Positions 40,366 through 49,372 of a stretch of 64,000 nucleotides of DNA are shown in pieces. Both the position numbers and the translations under genes were made by a program. Every line of letters begins with the position of its first letter. The first letter of the stretch is position 1. The DNA is taken from positions 8,785 to 72,784 of the forward strand of contig JAICSX010000005.1 of the NCBI GenBank assembly GCA_025936675.1. The letters are read 5' to 3'. The DNA comes from Sphingomonas sp. Its GTDB lineage: Bacteria; Pseudomonadota; Alphaproteobacteria; Sphingomonadales; Sphingomonadaceae. The notes under the pieces are model-generated. The model saw only the letters and a program-made list of their open reading frames with translations. It had not been told where the DNA came from and did not search any database.

Positions 40366-42098
40366 TAGCGCGCCGGCTGCCCCGTTTCGCCGAGCGCTTC
40401 GCTGACTTTCGCGGCGCTGTCCGGAGGAACATCGGCGGCGGCAGCGCGCCTCTCCTGCGCAGTCACGCGCCACCATTCGAGAAGCACGAATAATGTCGAG
40501 ACCAGCGCGGTCGCCGCGGTCCAGCGGAACACGGGAGCATAGCCGTACATGTCGAACGCCTCACCGACCGCACCTCGCCCAAGTGTTCCAACGAGTGACA
40601 GCAAAGAACCGAGGAGCGCGTACTGGATCGCGCCATATTTCTTGCTGACGATGCTCGAGACGTAGGCGACGAAGGCCGTCAGCGCGAGGCCGACCGTGAT
40701 GTTCTCGTAGCAGATCGCGATCAGGAGCCGCATCATGCGCTCGTCTCTGCCGAAGGCACGCGCCAGGGCATCGAGCCGGAACAGGTGGGCGAAGGAATCG
40801 ATCATCGGCGCGCCGTCGGCGAGGTCGGCGTAAAGGAAGTTGCCGAGCGGCGGCAGGATCGCGCCCAAGAGGATCGTCGGGAAGCGGCCGATCTTGGCGA
40901 ATAGATAGCCGCCCAGGCTGATGCCTAGCATCGTCATGATGATGCCGAAGATCTTGGAGGCGAAGGCAACCTCGTCCTTCGAGTAGTGCATGAAATCGAG
41001 ATAGAACGGGTACGCGAAGCTGGCCCAGATATTGTAGCAAATGGCATAGGTCAGGATGAAGCCGATCGCCGCGAGCACGCCCCAGCCCATGCGGCCGGAA
41101 ATCTCCGCAAGCGGATCCACCAGCGCAGAATAAAGATGGTTCATCACGGTGCGTCTTGGGCCGTGCACAGGGTCTGGCGCGGCCAGCACGCTGTCGGGGC
41201 TTCTTGCGAGACGGTTGGCGACAGCCGCGACTGCCAGCGGAACGAACACCGTGGCGATGATGATCAGCACGCCCCAGGTCTTGGTAAAATCGGCAACCGA
41301 GGGCGGCGTCGCTCCGGGTGCGGCAGGCTCCAGCATCGACACGGCGAAGGTGACGAGTCGGACGATCGCCCACAGCCAGCTCACCCCGACGGCCGCCAGA
41401 AGCATGGCGCGGATACCGGGCTTGAGCGCGCCGGGTTCGGCGAGGGCGCCATACAACTTCTCGCGCTCCAACCGCGGACTATCGGGAGCGGTGACCGTGA
41501 CCAGCAGCAGCCCGACGAAAAGGGCCGCCATGATGAGGAAAACATTCGGCCAGCTCATTCGTGCGGCAAGCACCAGCGCGACGGCACCGCCGACAATCGA
41601 AGCAGTGCGGTAGCCGAACTGATAAACGGCAGACAGCAGCTCGATCGGCGAAGCTTCGTCGGCCTGGTCGATACGCCAGGCGTCGATCGCGATATCGTGG
41701 CTTGCCGCAGCAATGGCAGCGACGAAAGCGATTAGGACGAAATTCCCGATAGCGGCTGCCGGATTTGTGAGCGCAAGCAGCGCCAGGCAAATGCAAACGA
41801 CCACTTGGCCGAGCGCGATCCAGCTCTTGCGGCGTCCGAGCCTGCCGAGTCCCGGCAGATTCAACCGGTCGACGACCGGCGACCACAGGAATTTGAACGA
41901 ATAAGCGAGCCCGATCCACGAGAAGATGCCGATGGTGGCGAGCTTCACGCCGACCTCGCCAAGCCACGCTGTGAGCGTCCCGATCAGCAGTGCGAACGGA
42001 AGGCCTGAGGAGAAACCGAACGCCAGCATAGTCGCCGACTTGCGCGTCGCGAGCGCCGCCTTGAGCAGCTTGAAACCCTTCGGTCGCTCGTTCGCCAC
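40365..42098 (-). CDS. ampG: AmpG muropeptide permease (MFS)
   Basis: A 577-aa inner-membrane permease that should import GlcNAc-anhydroMurNAc peptides for peptidoglycan recycling. AmpG signatures: FSSGLPFALLIGTLTAWL in helix 1, GLAYSFKFLWSPVVDR, DIAIDAWRIDQ, QFGYRTASIVGGA. A loop of about 60 residues around residues 265-320 makes it longer than the second copy. The start is GTG at 42098 behind GGGGAGGGG. First gene of a two-gene operon; duplicated AmpG genes are common in sphingomonads. Confidence 0.9.
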   Translation of the reverse strand: MANERPKGFKLLKAALATRKSATMLAFGFSSGLPFALLIGTLTAWLGEVGVKLATIGIFSWIGLAYSFKFLWSPVVDRLNLPGLGRLGRRKSWIALGQVVVCICLALLALTNPAAAIGNFVLIAFVAAIAAASHDIAIDAWRIDQADEASPIELLSAVYQFGYRTASIVGGAVALVLAARMSWPNVFLIMAALFVGLLLVTVTAPDSPRLEREKLYGALAEPGALKPGIRAMLLAAVGVSWLWAIVRLVTFAVSMLEPAAPGATPPSVADFTKTWGVLIIIATVFVPLAVAAVANRLARSPDSVLAAPDPVHGPRRTVMNHLYSALVDPLAEISGRMGWGVLAAIGFILTYAICYNIWASFAYPFYLDFMHYSKDEVAFASKIFGIIMTMLGISLGGYLFAKIGRFPTILLGAILPPLGNFLYADLADGAPMIDSFAHLFRLDALARAFGRDERMMRLLIAICYENITVGLALTAFVAYVSSIVSKKYGAIQYALLGSLLSLVGTLGRGAVGEAFDMYGYAPVFRWTAATALVSTLFVLLEWWRVTAQERRAAAADVPPDSAAKVSEALGETGQPAR

Positions 42099-42176
42099 TG
42101 GTTCCCCTCCCCGGCTGAAGCGTCAATCCTTAGTCAGGTTTCACGCCACGCCTAGCCCCGCGATGAATGGAGCGCG

Positions 42177-42614
42177 CTAGTCCGACTCTTTTGCGAGGAC
42201 GAACAGTTCGAGGCCCTTGGGCGGCTTCACTCTTTCGCCCTGAATGTGGCGATCTACGGTCTCGATCGCCTTGCACAGCTGGCGCTCGGTATAGGGCTTG
42301 AGCAAGCAGCCGACCGCGATCTCGGATGCGCCGGGATAGGGATGGCCGGTCGCGAATAATGTCGGAACGCCTTTGTCTTTCGCCGCTTTGGCCAGATGAA
42401 TGCCGGTCTGCTGCTTCTTCAACCGCACATCGCTGAGGATCAGATCGATGGCCTCGCGCTCCAGCACCTTCAGTGCCTCGTCGAGATCGTCGACCGTAGC
42501 GACGATCTCATATCCTGCGTCCCCGAGGATATTTTCGTTGTCGAATGCGGTCAGCGGTTCGTCCTCGACGATAAGGATCCGCTTGACGACCTGGTTACGC
42601 TTCCCGAACAGCAT
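42177..42614 (-). CDS. Single-domain response regulator
   Basis: A 145-aa CheY-like receiver. The acidic pocket VEDEP (Glu17, Asp18), phospho-acceptor Asp62 in LILSDVRLKK, Thr89 in FATGH and Lys106 in CLLKPY are all in place. There is no output domain; about 20 residues follow the receiver. No kinase is adjacent, so the partner is unknown. The ATG at 42614 follows GGGAACGAG; an upstream ATG would run into the divergent pseudouridine synthase gene, 24 bases away. Confidence 0.85.
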   Translation of the reverse strand: MLFGKRNQVVKRILIVEDEPLTAFDNENILGDAGYEIVATVDDLDEALKVLEREAIDLILSDVRLKKQQTGIHLAKAAKDKGVPTLFATGHPYPGASEIAVGCLLKPYTERQLCKAIETVDRHIQGERVKPPKGLELFVLAKESD

Positions 42615-42638
42615 CTCGTTCCCGACCCCAAAGGCCAA

Positions 42639-43442
42639 ATGACTCCGCGACCGCAACGAACGACGCGCAAACCTGTGCCGCATGGCCGACGCGGTGAAGC
42701 CGCGCCGGTGCAAAATCGTGACGCAGGACCTCAACGCATTGCAAAACTGCTCGCGCGCGCCGGAGTCGCGTCCCGGCGCGAGATTGAGCGCATGATCGCC
42801 GAAGGGCGCATCGCACTCAATGGAGAAAAGCTGACGACCCCCGCAACGCTGCTAGAAACTCTTGCCGGCGTTACCGTCGATGGAAAGCCGGTGCGACCGG
42901 CAGCGGCGACCCGGCTGTTCCGCTTCTATAAGCCCGAACGGACGATCACTGCGGCGCATGATCCGAAGGGCCGCGCGACAATATACGACAAGCTTCCCTC
43001 CGGCCTACCGCGGCTGATGCCGGTGGGACGATTGGATTTCATGACGGAGGGACTGCTCCTCCTCACCAATGACGGCGGGCTGAAGCGCCAGCTCGAATTG
43101 CCGAGAACTGCCGTGGTCCGCAGCTATCGGGCCCGCGCTCACGGCAGGATCAGCCAAACCCAGCTCGAGGAGCTGGCCGAGGGCGTGACGATCGACGGTG
43201 TTCATTATGGCTCGATCAACGCGAATCTGGAGCGGCGGACCGGCAGCAATTGCTGGATCGAGCTCAGCCTCACCGAAGGGAAGAACCGCGAGGTCCGGAT
43301 CGTCCTCGCGCATCTAGGGCTGCAGGTCTCGCGCCTGATCCGGACTGCTTACGGCCCGCTGACGCTCGAGGGACTTTCCGCCGGTGAGGTCGCGGAGGTG
43401 CCCGACGCGGCGCTCGACGCCTTCCGCAAATCGCTGAAATGA
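42639..43442 (+). CDS. rRNA pseudouridine synthase, RluB/RsuA family
   Basis: A 267-aa enzyme that isomerises a uridine in rRNA. A basic N-terminus of about 25 residues leads into an S4 RNA-binding domain (RIAKLLARAGVASRREIERM), then the catalytic domain with VGRLDFMTEGLLLLTNDG, whose Asp is the catalytic residue, and EGKNREVRIVLAHLGL. The sequence around GLPRLMPVGRLD is closer to RluB (23S) than RsuA (16S), but this is judged by eye. It overlaps rsmD by four bases (ATGA), forming an rRNA-modification pair. Confidence 0.9.
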   Translation: MTPRPQRTTRKPVPHGRRGEAAPVQNRDAGPQRIAKLLARAGVASRREIERMIAEGRIALNGEKLTTPATLLETLAGVTVDGKPVRPAAATRLFRFYKPERTITAAHDPKGRATIYDKLPSGLPRLMPVGRLDFMTEGLLLLTNDGGLKRQLELPRTAVVRSYRARAHGRISQTQLEELAEGVTIDGVHYGSINANLERRTGSNCWIELSLTEGKNREVRIVLAHLGLQVSRLIRTAYGPLTLEGLSAGEVAEVPDAALDAFRKSLK

Positions 43443-43972
43443 GGATCATCGCCGGCAAGTGGCGCGGTAGGCCAATTGAGCCGCCGCCGGGCATGGCTAC
43501 ACGTCCTACCGCCGATCGAGTTCGGGAAACCTTGTTCTCGATGCTGGCAAGTCGCCTGGGCTCCTTTGAGGACTTGCGGGTAGCAGACCTGTTCGCCGGC
43601 AGCGGAGCGCTCGGTCTGGAAGCGCTCTCGCGCGGTGCGGCGTCGGCGACCTTCGTCGACAATGATCAGCGGGCCGCCGCCGCCATCAGCAAGAATGCGG
43701 AGAAGCTCGGCATGAACGTCCAGGTCTTCGCTGGGTCGGCGCTCGCCCTGCCCAAATCAGAGCCGTTCGACCTGATCTTCGCCGACCCGCCTTATGCAAT
43801 CGGCTCGGGAAGCGCCGTCGTGGCGTCGGTTAGAAAGTCAGGCTGGCTGACCGCCGGCGGATGGATGAGCGTCGAAACCGCCAAAGGCGACTCGGTCGAA
43901 CCGCAGGATCTTACCGTCGAAGCGACACGCGACGTCGGTCGCGCGCGGCTCACGCTTTTGCGCCGCCCTTAG
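43439..43972 (+). CDS. rsmD: 16S rRNA (guanine-966 N2)-methyltransferase
   Basis: A 177-aa Rossmann methyltransferase of the RsmD family. MRIIAGKWRGRPI and TRPTADRVRETLFSML are the family N-terminus, VADLFAGSGALGLEALSRG binds SAM, and DPPY (residues 116-119) is the amino-methylation motif. Translation is coupled to the pseudouridine synthase by an ATGA overlap. Its 3' end overlaps the facing small basic protein gene by 23 bases. Confidence 0.93.
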   Translation: MRIIAGKWRGRPIEPPPGMATRPTADRVRETLFSMLASRLGSFEDLRVADLFAGSGALGLEALSRGAASATFVDNDQRAAAAISKNAEKLGMNVQVFAGSALALPKSEPFDLIFADPPYAIGSGSAVVASVRKSGWLTAGGWMSVETAKGDSVEPQDLTVEATRDVGRARLTLLRRP

Positions 43973-44351
43973 CCTTTGCAGCAGCGCGGATTTCATCGAG
44001 CTCCGTCCCAAGCCGCCGTCCGACCGCGGCAGCGGCCGCCTTCCCTGCTGCCTTGACCGCATTGCCAGCGCGGCCGCGCCGAGTTGCGCTGCTGCTCGTG
44101 AAGCCCTGCTCGGCAAGGGCGGCAAGCGCCGCCGTCGCAGCAACCGCGACCAGCTCTGCCATCAAGGGGCTCTGGAGCAGTTTCACGAAGGCTTCACTGG
44201 CGTCGAAGCCATTTCCTTTTGAGCTTCCGCCTGAGCGTCCCCCTGAGCTTGATGAAGCCCGGACAACCTTGGTGCCGGCACGCGGTGCCGCCCTCTTGGA
44301 TTTCGTACCACCGCTGTTGCCGCCGGACTTGCCGGTCCCCTTTTTCGCCAT
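43950..44351 (-). CDS. Ala/Gly/Lys-rich basic protein of 133 aa
   Basis: A basic low-complexity N-terminus (about residues 1-48: MAKKGTGKSGGNSGGTKSKR, then SSSSGGRSGGSSKG) is followed by a hydrophobic Ala-rich helix (SPLMAELVAVAATAALAALA, about 60-80), an Arg-rich stretch and a second Ala/Lys helix at the end (LDEIRAAAKAKGGAKA). It resembles nothing I can name; nucleic-acid binding through the basic tails is conceivable. The ATG at 44351 is chosen because upstream codons overlap the SRAP gene and look unrelated. Confidence 0.65.
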   Translation of the reverse strand: MAKKGTGKSGGNSGGTKSKRAAPRAGTKVVRASSSSGGRSGGSSKGNGFDASEAFVKLLQSPLMAELVAVAATAALAALAEQGFTSSSATRRGRAGNAVKAAGKAAAAAVGRRLGTELDEIRAAAKAKGGAKA

Positions 44352-44383
44352 GATGCTGCTCCTGTGACTGACGTTTGCAGGCC

Positions 44384-44971
44384 TTAACTCATTCGACGCA
44401 TCGCCGTATCCGCAAATGGGACTGCAAGACTGCACGCGTCGGCTCGTTCGCTCGAGAGCCAGCGATCGACGTCCTCGCCTGGACGAAGCATCACCGGCAT
44501 CGCCTTGGGATGCACCGCGCCAACGGTCTCGTTCGGCTCGCAGGTCAGGAATGCGTAGAACGAGCCCTCTGGGCCCGGACGCCAGATTCCCGCGAACGCA
44601 AACAACGGATGCTGCTCCTCTCCGAGTCCGAACCAGACCTTGGTCTTGCTTCCGACTTCGCCGGTCCATTCGCAAAAGCTCGTCACCGGGACGATGCAGC
44701 GCCGCGCCGGGTCGTTCAGCGCGTTGCGCCAAAAGCCGCTGTTGAGGTTCCGCACGTTTGTGACCGGTCGCCCGGCCGCCGCCTGCGGCCCCGGGAACCC
44801 CCACTTCATCGTCTCGAGCTTCAGCCGGCCGTCGTTCCTCAGCAGCACCGGAGCGCTGTAGCCCGGGTAGATCTCGTCATAGGCAGGGACGTTCGTCTTA
44901 TCGCCTTCGAAGGGCCCGAAGATCCTGCGCATCTCATCGACCGTGGCAGTCATGCTGTAGAGGTTGCACAT
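44384..44971 (-). CDS. SRAP-domain abasic-site DNA-protein crosslinker (HMCES/YedK family)
   Basis: A 195-aa protein that shields abasic sites in single-stranded DNA by a thiazolidine crosslink through Cys2. Cys2 is present right after the start (MCNLYSM), as are the Asn in VTNVRNLNSGFW, the Glu in TSFCEW and the His in AVHPKAMPVML. The ATG at 44971 behind GGAG is required because Cys2 must become N-terminal after Met removal. Complements the nearby DNA-damage theme (uvrD, SOS box at 46.8 kb), though no SOS box was seen here. Confidence 0.92.
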   Translation of the reverse strand: MCNLYSMTATVDEMRRIFGPFEGDKTNVPAYDEIYPGYSAPVLLRNDGRLKLETMKWGFPGPQAAAGRPVTNVRNLNSGFWRNALNDPARRCIVPVTSFCEWTGEVGSKTKVWFGLGEEQHPLFAFAGIWRPGPEGSFYAFLTCEPNETVGAVHPKAMPVMLRPGEDVDRWLSSERADACSLAVPFADTAMRRMS

Positions 44972-45079
44972 GGCTCCGGCGGATAGTCGCAACGGCATTC
45001 GAACCGCAACGGCCGTAATGTAGGATAATCTTCACTTCTCTCAGCCATATGCGGTCGCGTACCGAAGTGGATTGGGACA

Positions 45080-46678
45080 TTGCGTAAGCAAAAGAGCAAG
45101 GCTGTCCGGCTAGCCGGCAGTCACGTCATTACTACGTGCGCGACGGTCGCCGCGATCTTGCTGTTCGTGGCGCTCGGCAGCCAAGTCGTGCCTGCAGCGC
45201 TGCTGGGCGCGCGACTGCCGGACTCGGCAAGCACGCTTAAGGTCGCCTTCCTCCTAAACATCGCCATCATCCTATTCGGATGGAGGCGGTCGAAGGATCT
45301 TCGCGAAGCGCTGGAAGCGTACGAAGCGGCCGAGCGACTGGCCCAGAGCAATGCGAACACCGACCCCACGACGGGCCTCGCCAATCGTCGCGAGCTGATG
45401 CGGTCGCTCGACGACGCGCTCGGTGCGAAATCAGGCGGCGTGTTCCTCGTACTCGACCTCGACCACTTCAAGCGCGTCAACGACCTTTACGGTCACTTGG
45501 CCGGCGACAAGGTGCTCAGGCGCGTCGCCGAGGTCTCCAAGAGCGTCGCTCCTGCGGATGCCTGTTGTGCGCGAACGGGCGGCGATGAATTCGCGATGCT
45601 GCTGCCAACCTCGGACGAAGCCGCCGCGGAGGAAATTGCGCGCAGCATTCTCACCGCCCTTTCCTCGCCCGTGCTGATCGAGGGTTCGCAGATCCAGGTC
45701 ACCGCCTCGATCGGCTTCTCACGACTGGCCGACTGCAGCGACGACGAAGCCGTGCTTCGCCACAGCGACGTCGCGCTTTACGCGGCAAAGAGAGCGGGCC
45801 GTAACGCGTTTGCCTGGTTCGACGAGGAGCTCGAGCGCGAGCTGACTGAGCGGCTCAAGCTCGAGGAAGGCATCCGCCGCGGCATCAAGGACGGCGAGTT
45901 CATTCCCTTCTTCCAGCCGCTCGTCGATCTCACGACGCGGCAGATCATCGGCTTCGAGGCGCTTGCGCGCTGGCGTTCGCCGGATCGCGGGCTCGTCGAG
46001 GCAGAAACCTTCATCGAAACGGCCGAGCGCACCGGCCTGATCGGTCCGCTGACCCTCAACGTCCTTGAGCAGGCGCTCAAGGAAGCGCGTGCCTGGCCGA
46101 CCCACCTCAAGCTTGCCGTCAACGTATCGCCGGTGCAGTTCCGCGATCCCCTGCTCGCCGAGCACATCCTCAGGCTGCTCGCGACTAATGGATTCCCGGC
46201 CAGCCGCCTTGAGATCGAAATCACCGAAGGGTCGCTGCTGGAAGATCGCGAGCAGGTGCTGACCATCATCCGCAGCCTCAAGAACGTCGGCGTCAGCATC
46301 TCGCTCGACGACTTCGGAACCGGCTATGCGAGCCTCGCCCAGGTCAACCACCTGCCGCTCGATCGCATCAAGATCGACAAGAGCTTCATCACTACGATCG
46401 TGAAGAGCGAGCAGACCGCGGCGATCGTCAGCACCATCGCGGGCCTCGGCCACAACCTGGCGGTGCCGATCACGGCCGAGGGCGTTGAATCCGAGCAGAT
46501 CCGGAGCGCTCTTGCGGACTTTGGTTGCGCCGAAGCGCAAGGATGGCTGTTCGGCCGGCCGATCTCGGCCGAAGCCGTGCGCAGCTTCCTTGCAATGGGC
46601 TCAAGCGAAATGCCGAAGTCCAATAAGGTTTCGGCGGATCCACCAAGCGGCCGCAAGAGCTCGAACCGGCGCTGGTAG
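45080..46678 (+). CDS. Membrane GGDEF-EAL protein, both domains intact
   Basis: A 532-aa c-di-GMP turnover protein. Two transmembrane helices (about 12-35 and 52-68, ending IILFGWRR) and a short coiled coil lead to a GGDEF domain (VLDLDHFKRVNDLYGHLAGD; RTGGDEFAM) with metal-binding Asp and signature kept, then an EAL domain (GFEALARWRSP; ISLDDFGTGYASL; KIDKSF; TAEGVE), also complete. It could make and degrade c-di-GMP. The only start in frame is TTG at 45080. A paralogue with a damaged GGDEF lies at 49.6 kb and a PilZ effector at 28.2 kb. Confidence 0.9.
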   Translation: MRKQKSKAVRLAGSHVITTCATVAAILLFVALGSQVVPAALLGARLPDSASTLKVAFLLNIAIILFGWRRSKDLREALEAYEAAERLAQSNANTDPTTGLANRRELMRSLDDALGAKSGGVFLVLDLDHFKRVNDLYGHLAGDKVLRRVAEVSKSVAPADACCARTGGDEFAMLLPTSDEAAAEEIARSILTALSSPVLIEGSQIQVTASIGFSRLADCSDDEAVLRHSDVALYAAKRAGRNAFAWFDEELERELTERLKLEEGIRRGIKDGEFIPFFQPLVDLTTRQIIGFEALARWRSPDRGLVEAETFIETAERTGLIGPLTLNVLEQALKEARAWPTHLKLAVNVSPVQFRDPLLAEHILRLLATNGFPASRLEIEITEGSLLEDREQVLTIIRSLKNVGVSISLDDFGTGYASLAQVNHLPLDRIKIDKSFITTIVKSEQTAAIVSTIAGLGHNLAVPITAEGVESEQIRSALADFGCAEAQGWLFGRPISAEAVRSFLAMGSSEMPKSNKVSADPPSGRKSSNRRW

Positions 46679-46688
46679 CAGAGGCGGG

Positions 46689-46781
46689 TCAGGGCTTTCG
46701 CCGAACGGACCAGACGAATGCGGAAAGGCTGCTGATCAGCGCCGCGAGAGCGACAAGCAGTGCAGGATCGAGAACAAGCAT
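46689..46781 (-). CDS. SOS-controlled 30-aa membrane peptide, SidA-like
   Basis: ATG at 46781, with GGAG nine bases upstream, opens a 30-codon frame: MLVLDPALLVALAALISS followed by LSAFVWSVRRKP. One hydrophobic helix (about residues 7-25) and a basic C-terminus predict a bitopic inner-membrane peptide with its tail in the cytoplasm. A perfect LexA box lies 22 bases upstream of the start, in the promoter. In Caulobacter the SOS-induced division inhibitor SidA is a 29-aa single-helix membrane peptide; size, topology and control agree, but homology is not shown. It ends 10 bases from the GGDEF-EAL stop. Confidence 0.55.
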   Translation of the reverse strand: MLVLDPALLVALAALISSLSAFVWSVRRKP

Positions 46782-46803
46782 GACGGCGACTCCAAGACGC
46801 CAT

Positions 46804-46845
46804 GTTCCCTATTTGTTCCCTAGAAGCAATAGGAATCTTCCTATT
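46804..46845 (-). promoter_or_regulatory. LexA (SOS) box plus adjacent 18-bp palindrome
   Basis: GTTC-CCTATTT-GTTC at 46804-46818 fits the alphaproteobacterial SOS consensus and closely resembles the uvrD box. Next to it is a palindrome AATAGGAA-TC-TTCCTATT (46828-46845). On the minus strand TTGACC, a 16-base spacer and TATTGC form a plausible promoter whose start would fall at the LexA box. The remaining 46846-47151, the rpsA leader, shows no further gene. Confidence 0.75.
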
Positions 46846-47151
46846 TCGGTCAATGACCCAGGATTACCCGTCGCGGCGCCTTCACTTGCCCTCGCGACCC
46901 CGCTCAGCTAAGGCGCGCGCCGTCCGGCGGGCGATGATCCCCTCTGGGCAGCCCGTCCATTTGGCGAGCGCGTACGGTTGACCGGGCAGTGGCCGGGACC
47001 GGAACGCGCTTTTTCGCATGGGGCTGTCGCCGGATGCCCTGAAAGGATGAGCCTTTCGGGGCAGGACATGAAACCAGGTCCGCTGTTGGAGCTTCGCCAT
47101 GGTGGCGCGGCGCGGCAAGCGAATTTGAAGTTACGGAAGAATATTAGGCAT

Positions 47152-48891
47152 ATGGCGACCACGACATTCCCGACCCGCGACGATTTTGCGGAGCTCCTCA
47201 ACAAAAGCCTCGGCGGAGAAAACGAAGCCTTCGAAGGCAAGGTGGTGAAGGGCACCGTCACCGGGATCGAGAATGACATGGCGGTGATCGACGTCGGCCT
47301 GAAGAGCGAAGGCCGCGTTCCGCTGCGCGAGTTCGCTGCCCCCGGGCAGAAGGCAGACCTGAAGATCGGCGACGAGGTCGAGGTCTATGTCGACCGAGTC
47401 GAGAATTCGATGGGCGAAGCGATGCTGTCGCGCGACCGGGCGCGCCGGGAAGCCGCATGGGACAAGCTCGAGAAGGAATTTGAAGCCGGCAACCGCGTCG
47501 ACGGCGTGATCTTCGGACGCGTGAAGGGCGGCTTCACGGTCGATCTCGGCGGCGCCGTGGCGTTCCTGCCCGGTAGCCAGGTCGACATCCGCCCAGTTCG
47601 CGACGTCCAGCCGCTGATGGACCTCCCGCAGCCGTTCCAGATCCTCAAGATGGACCGGCGCCGCGGCAACATCGTCGTCTCGCGCCGCGCGATCCTCGAG
47701 GAAACGCGCGCCGAGCAGCGCAGCGGCCTCATCCAGAGCCTCACCGAAGGGCAGGTGATCGACGGCGTCGTCAAGAATATCACGGACTATGGCGCCTTCG
47801 TGGACCTCGGTGGCATCGACGGCCTGCTCCACGTCACCGACATCAGCTACAAACGCGTCAATCATCCGTCCGAAGTGCTGAACATCGGCGACACGGTGAA
47901 GGTGCAGATCATCCGCATCAACCGCGATACGCAGCGCATCAGCCTTGGCATGAAGCAGCTGGAAAGCGACCCGTGGGAAGGCGCAGCTGCGAAGTATCCG
48001 ATCGGAGGAACGTTCCGCGGCCGGGTCACGAACATCACCGAATATGGTGCCTTCGTGGAGCTCGAAGCGGGCATCGAGGGCCTTGTCCACGTCTCCGAGA
48101 TGAGCTGGACCAAAAAGAACGTCCACCCGGGCAAAATCGTCAGCACTTCACAGGAAGTCGACGTCAAGGTGCTCGAGGTCGACGAAGAGAAGCGTCGTAT
48201 CTCGCTCGGCCTCAAGCAGGCGCAGGCCAATCCGTGGGAGGCGTTCGCGGAAACGCATCCGGTTGGCTCTGTGGTCGAGGGCGAGGTCAAGAATGCGACC
48301 GAATTCGGCCTGTTCATCGGTCTCGAAGGCGACGTCGACGGCATGGTCCACATGTCGGATATCGCCTGGGGCGTGTCGGGCGAGGAAGCGCTTCAGCTCC
48401 ACCGCAAGGGTGAGACGGTCAAGGCGCAGGTCCTCGACGTCGACGTCGAGAAGGAGCGCATCAGCCTCGGCATGAAGCAGCTCGAGGGCGGCGGCGCCGG
48501 CAAGGGCGCGACGTCAGGCGCAGGCGCTGCTGCCGGCGGCGTCAAGAAGGGCGACACCCTCACGGTGACGATCCGCGCGGTCCAGGACCCGGGACTGGAT
48601 GTTCAGGTCGGCGACGACGGGGCGACGGGCTTCATCAAGCGTGGCGATCTCGGCCGCGATCGAGACGAGCAGCGGCCGGAGCGTTTCCAGGTCGGTCAGA
48701 AGCTCGATGCGATGGTCATCGGCTTCGACCGCTCGAAGAAGCCGAACTTCTCGATCAAGGCGCTTCAGATCGCTGAGGAGAAGCAGGCGGTCGCCCAATA
48801 TGGCTCGTCCGATTCCGGCGCTTCGCTCGGCGACATCCTCGGCGCCGCGCTCAAGGAAGCGCAGGCCGGGAAGGGCAACAAGAAGAAATAG
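47152..48891 (+). CDS. rpsA: 30S ribosomal protein S1
   Basis: A 579-aa protein with six S1-type OB domains that helps bring mRNA to the 30S subunit. Repeats are visible at GTVTGIENDMAVIDVGLKSE, GRVKGGFTVDLGG, GVVKNITDYGAFVDLGG, GRVTNITEYGAFVELEAG, GEVKNATEFGLFIGLEG and a shorter last one, then a Lys-rich end. The start is the ATG at 47152 (MATTTFPTRDDFAELL); earlier in-frame codons are unrelated leader. cmk, its usual upstream neighbour, is 13 kb away on the other strand; ihfB follows as expected. Confidence 0.96.
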   Translation: MATTTFPTRDDFAELLNKSLGGENEAFEGKVVKGTVTGIENDMAVIDVGLKSEGRVPLREFAAPGQKADLKIGDEVEVYVDRVENSMGEAMLSRDRARREAAWDKLEKEFEAGNRVDGVIFGRVKGGFTVDLGGAVAFLPGSQVDIRPVRDVQPLMDLPQPFQILKMDRRRGNIVVSRRAILEETRAEQRSGLIQSLTEGQVIDGVVKNITDYGAFVDLGGIDGLLHVTDISYKRVNHPSEVLNIGDTVKVQIIRINRDTQRISLGMKQLESDPWEGAAAKYPIGGTFRGRVTNITEYGAFVELEAGIEGLVHVSEMSWTKKNVHPGKIVSTSQEVDVKVLEVDEEKRRISLGLKQAQANPWEAFAETHPVGSVVEGEVKNATEFGLFIGLEGDVDGMVHMSDIAWGVSGEEALQLHRKGETVKAQVLDVDVEKERISLGMKQLEGGGAGKGATSGAGAAAGGVKKGDTLTVTIRAVQDPGLDVQVGDDGATGFIKRGDLGRDRDEQRPERFQVGQKLDAMVIGFDRSKKPNFSIKALQIAEEKQAVAQYGSSDSGASLGDILGAALKEAQAGKGNKKK

Positions 48892-49043
48892 CCAAGTGAC
48901 TGTATGCGCGGCGTTCCTTTAGGGGTGCGCCGCGCAAATCCTGCTTGCCTCGGCCTAACTTTCCTGACAGCGTTAGTGACCAAGCGGCCCCTGGTTTGCA
49001 CGGGGGAGTTGTGGGCCGACCTAATCCTGAAGCGGGGACGACG

Positions 49044-49340
49044 ATGATCCGTTCTGAGCTGGTGCAGAAGCTTTGCACCGATTTTCCAGACCTGACGCAG
49101 CGCGAAGTCGAAGGCGTGGTGAGCGCCATTTTCGATTCGATCACTGACCAGCTTGCAAAGGGCGGCCGTGTCGAGCTGCGCGGCTTTGGAGCATTTTCGA
49201 CGAGGCAGAGGGATGGCCGGGTGGGCCGCAACCCGCGCACGGGCGAATCCGTCTCGGTGAACGCCAAGCGCGTCCCTTACTTCAAGCCCGGCAAGGAAAT
49301 GCGCGAGCGCTTAAACCTGAAGGAAATCACCGCGGAATAG
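49044..49340 (+). CDS. ihfB: Integration host factor subunit beta
   Basis: A 98-aa DNA-bending protein of the HU/IHF family. [20 protein letters not shown], then [25 protein letters not shown] carries the arm with the intercalating Pro, and [14 protein letters not shown] closes the fold. With IhfA it bends DNA sharply at specific sites. The start is ATG at 49044 after GGGGA. It follows rpsA by 152 bases, as in other alphaproteobacteria; lapA, remembered as the next gene there, is not here. Confidence 0.94.
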   Translation: MIRSELVQKLCTDFPDLTQREVEGVVSAIFDSITDQLAKGGRVELRGFGAFSTRQRDGRVGRNPRTGESVSVNAKRVPYFKPGKEMRERLNLKEITAE

Positions 49341-49372
49341 CCTGGCCGCAACTACCGTCGCCAGGCAAGCAA

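Noticed and set aside
46324..46803. A 159-codon minus-strand frame overlapping the SOS region
   Set aside because: It runs antisense through the GGDEF-EAL gene; the 30-aa frame in another phase has the better Shine-Dalgarno and membrane helix.
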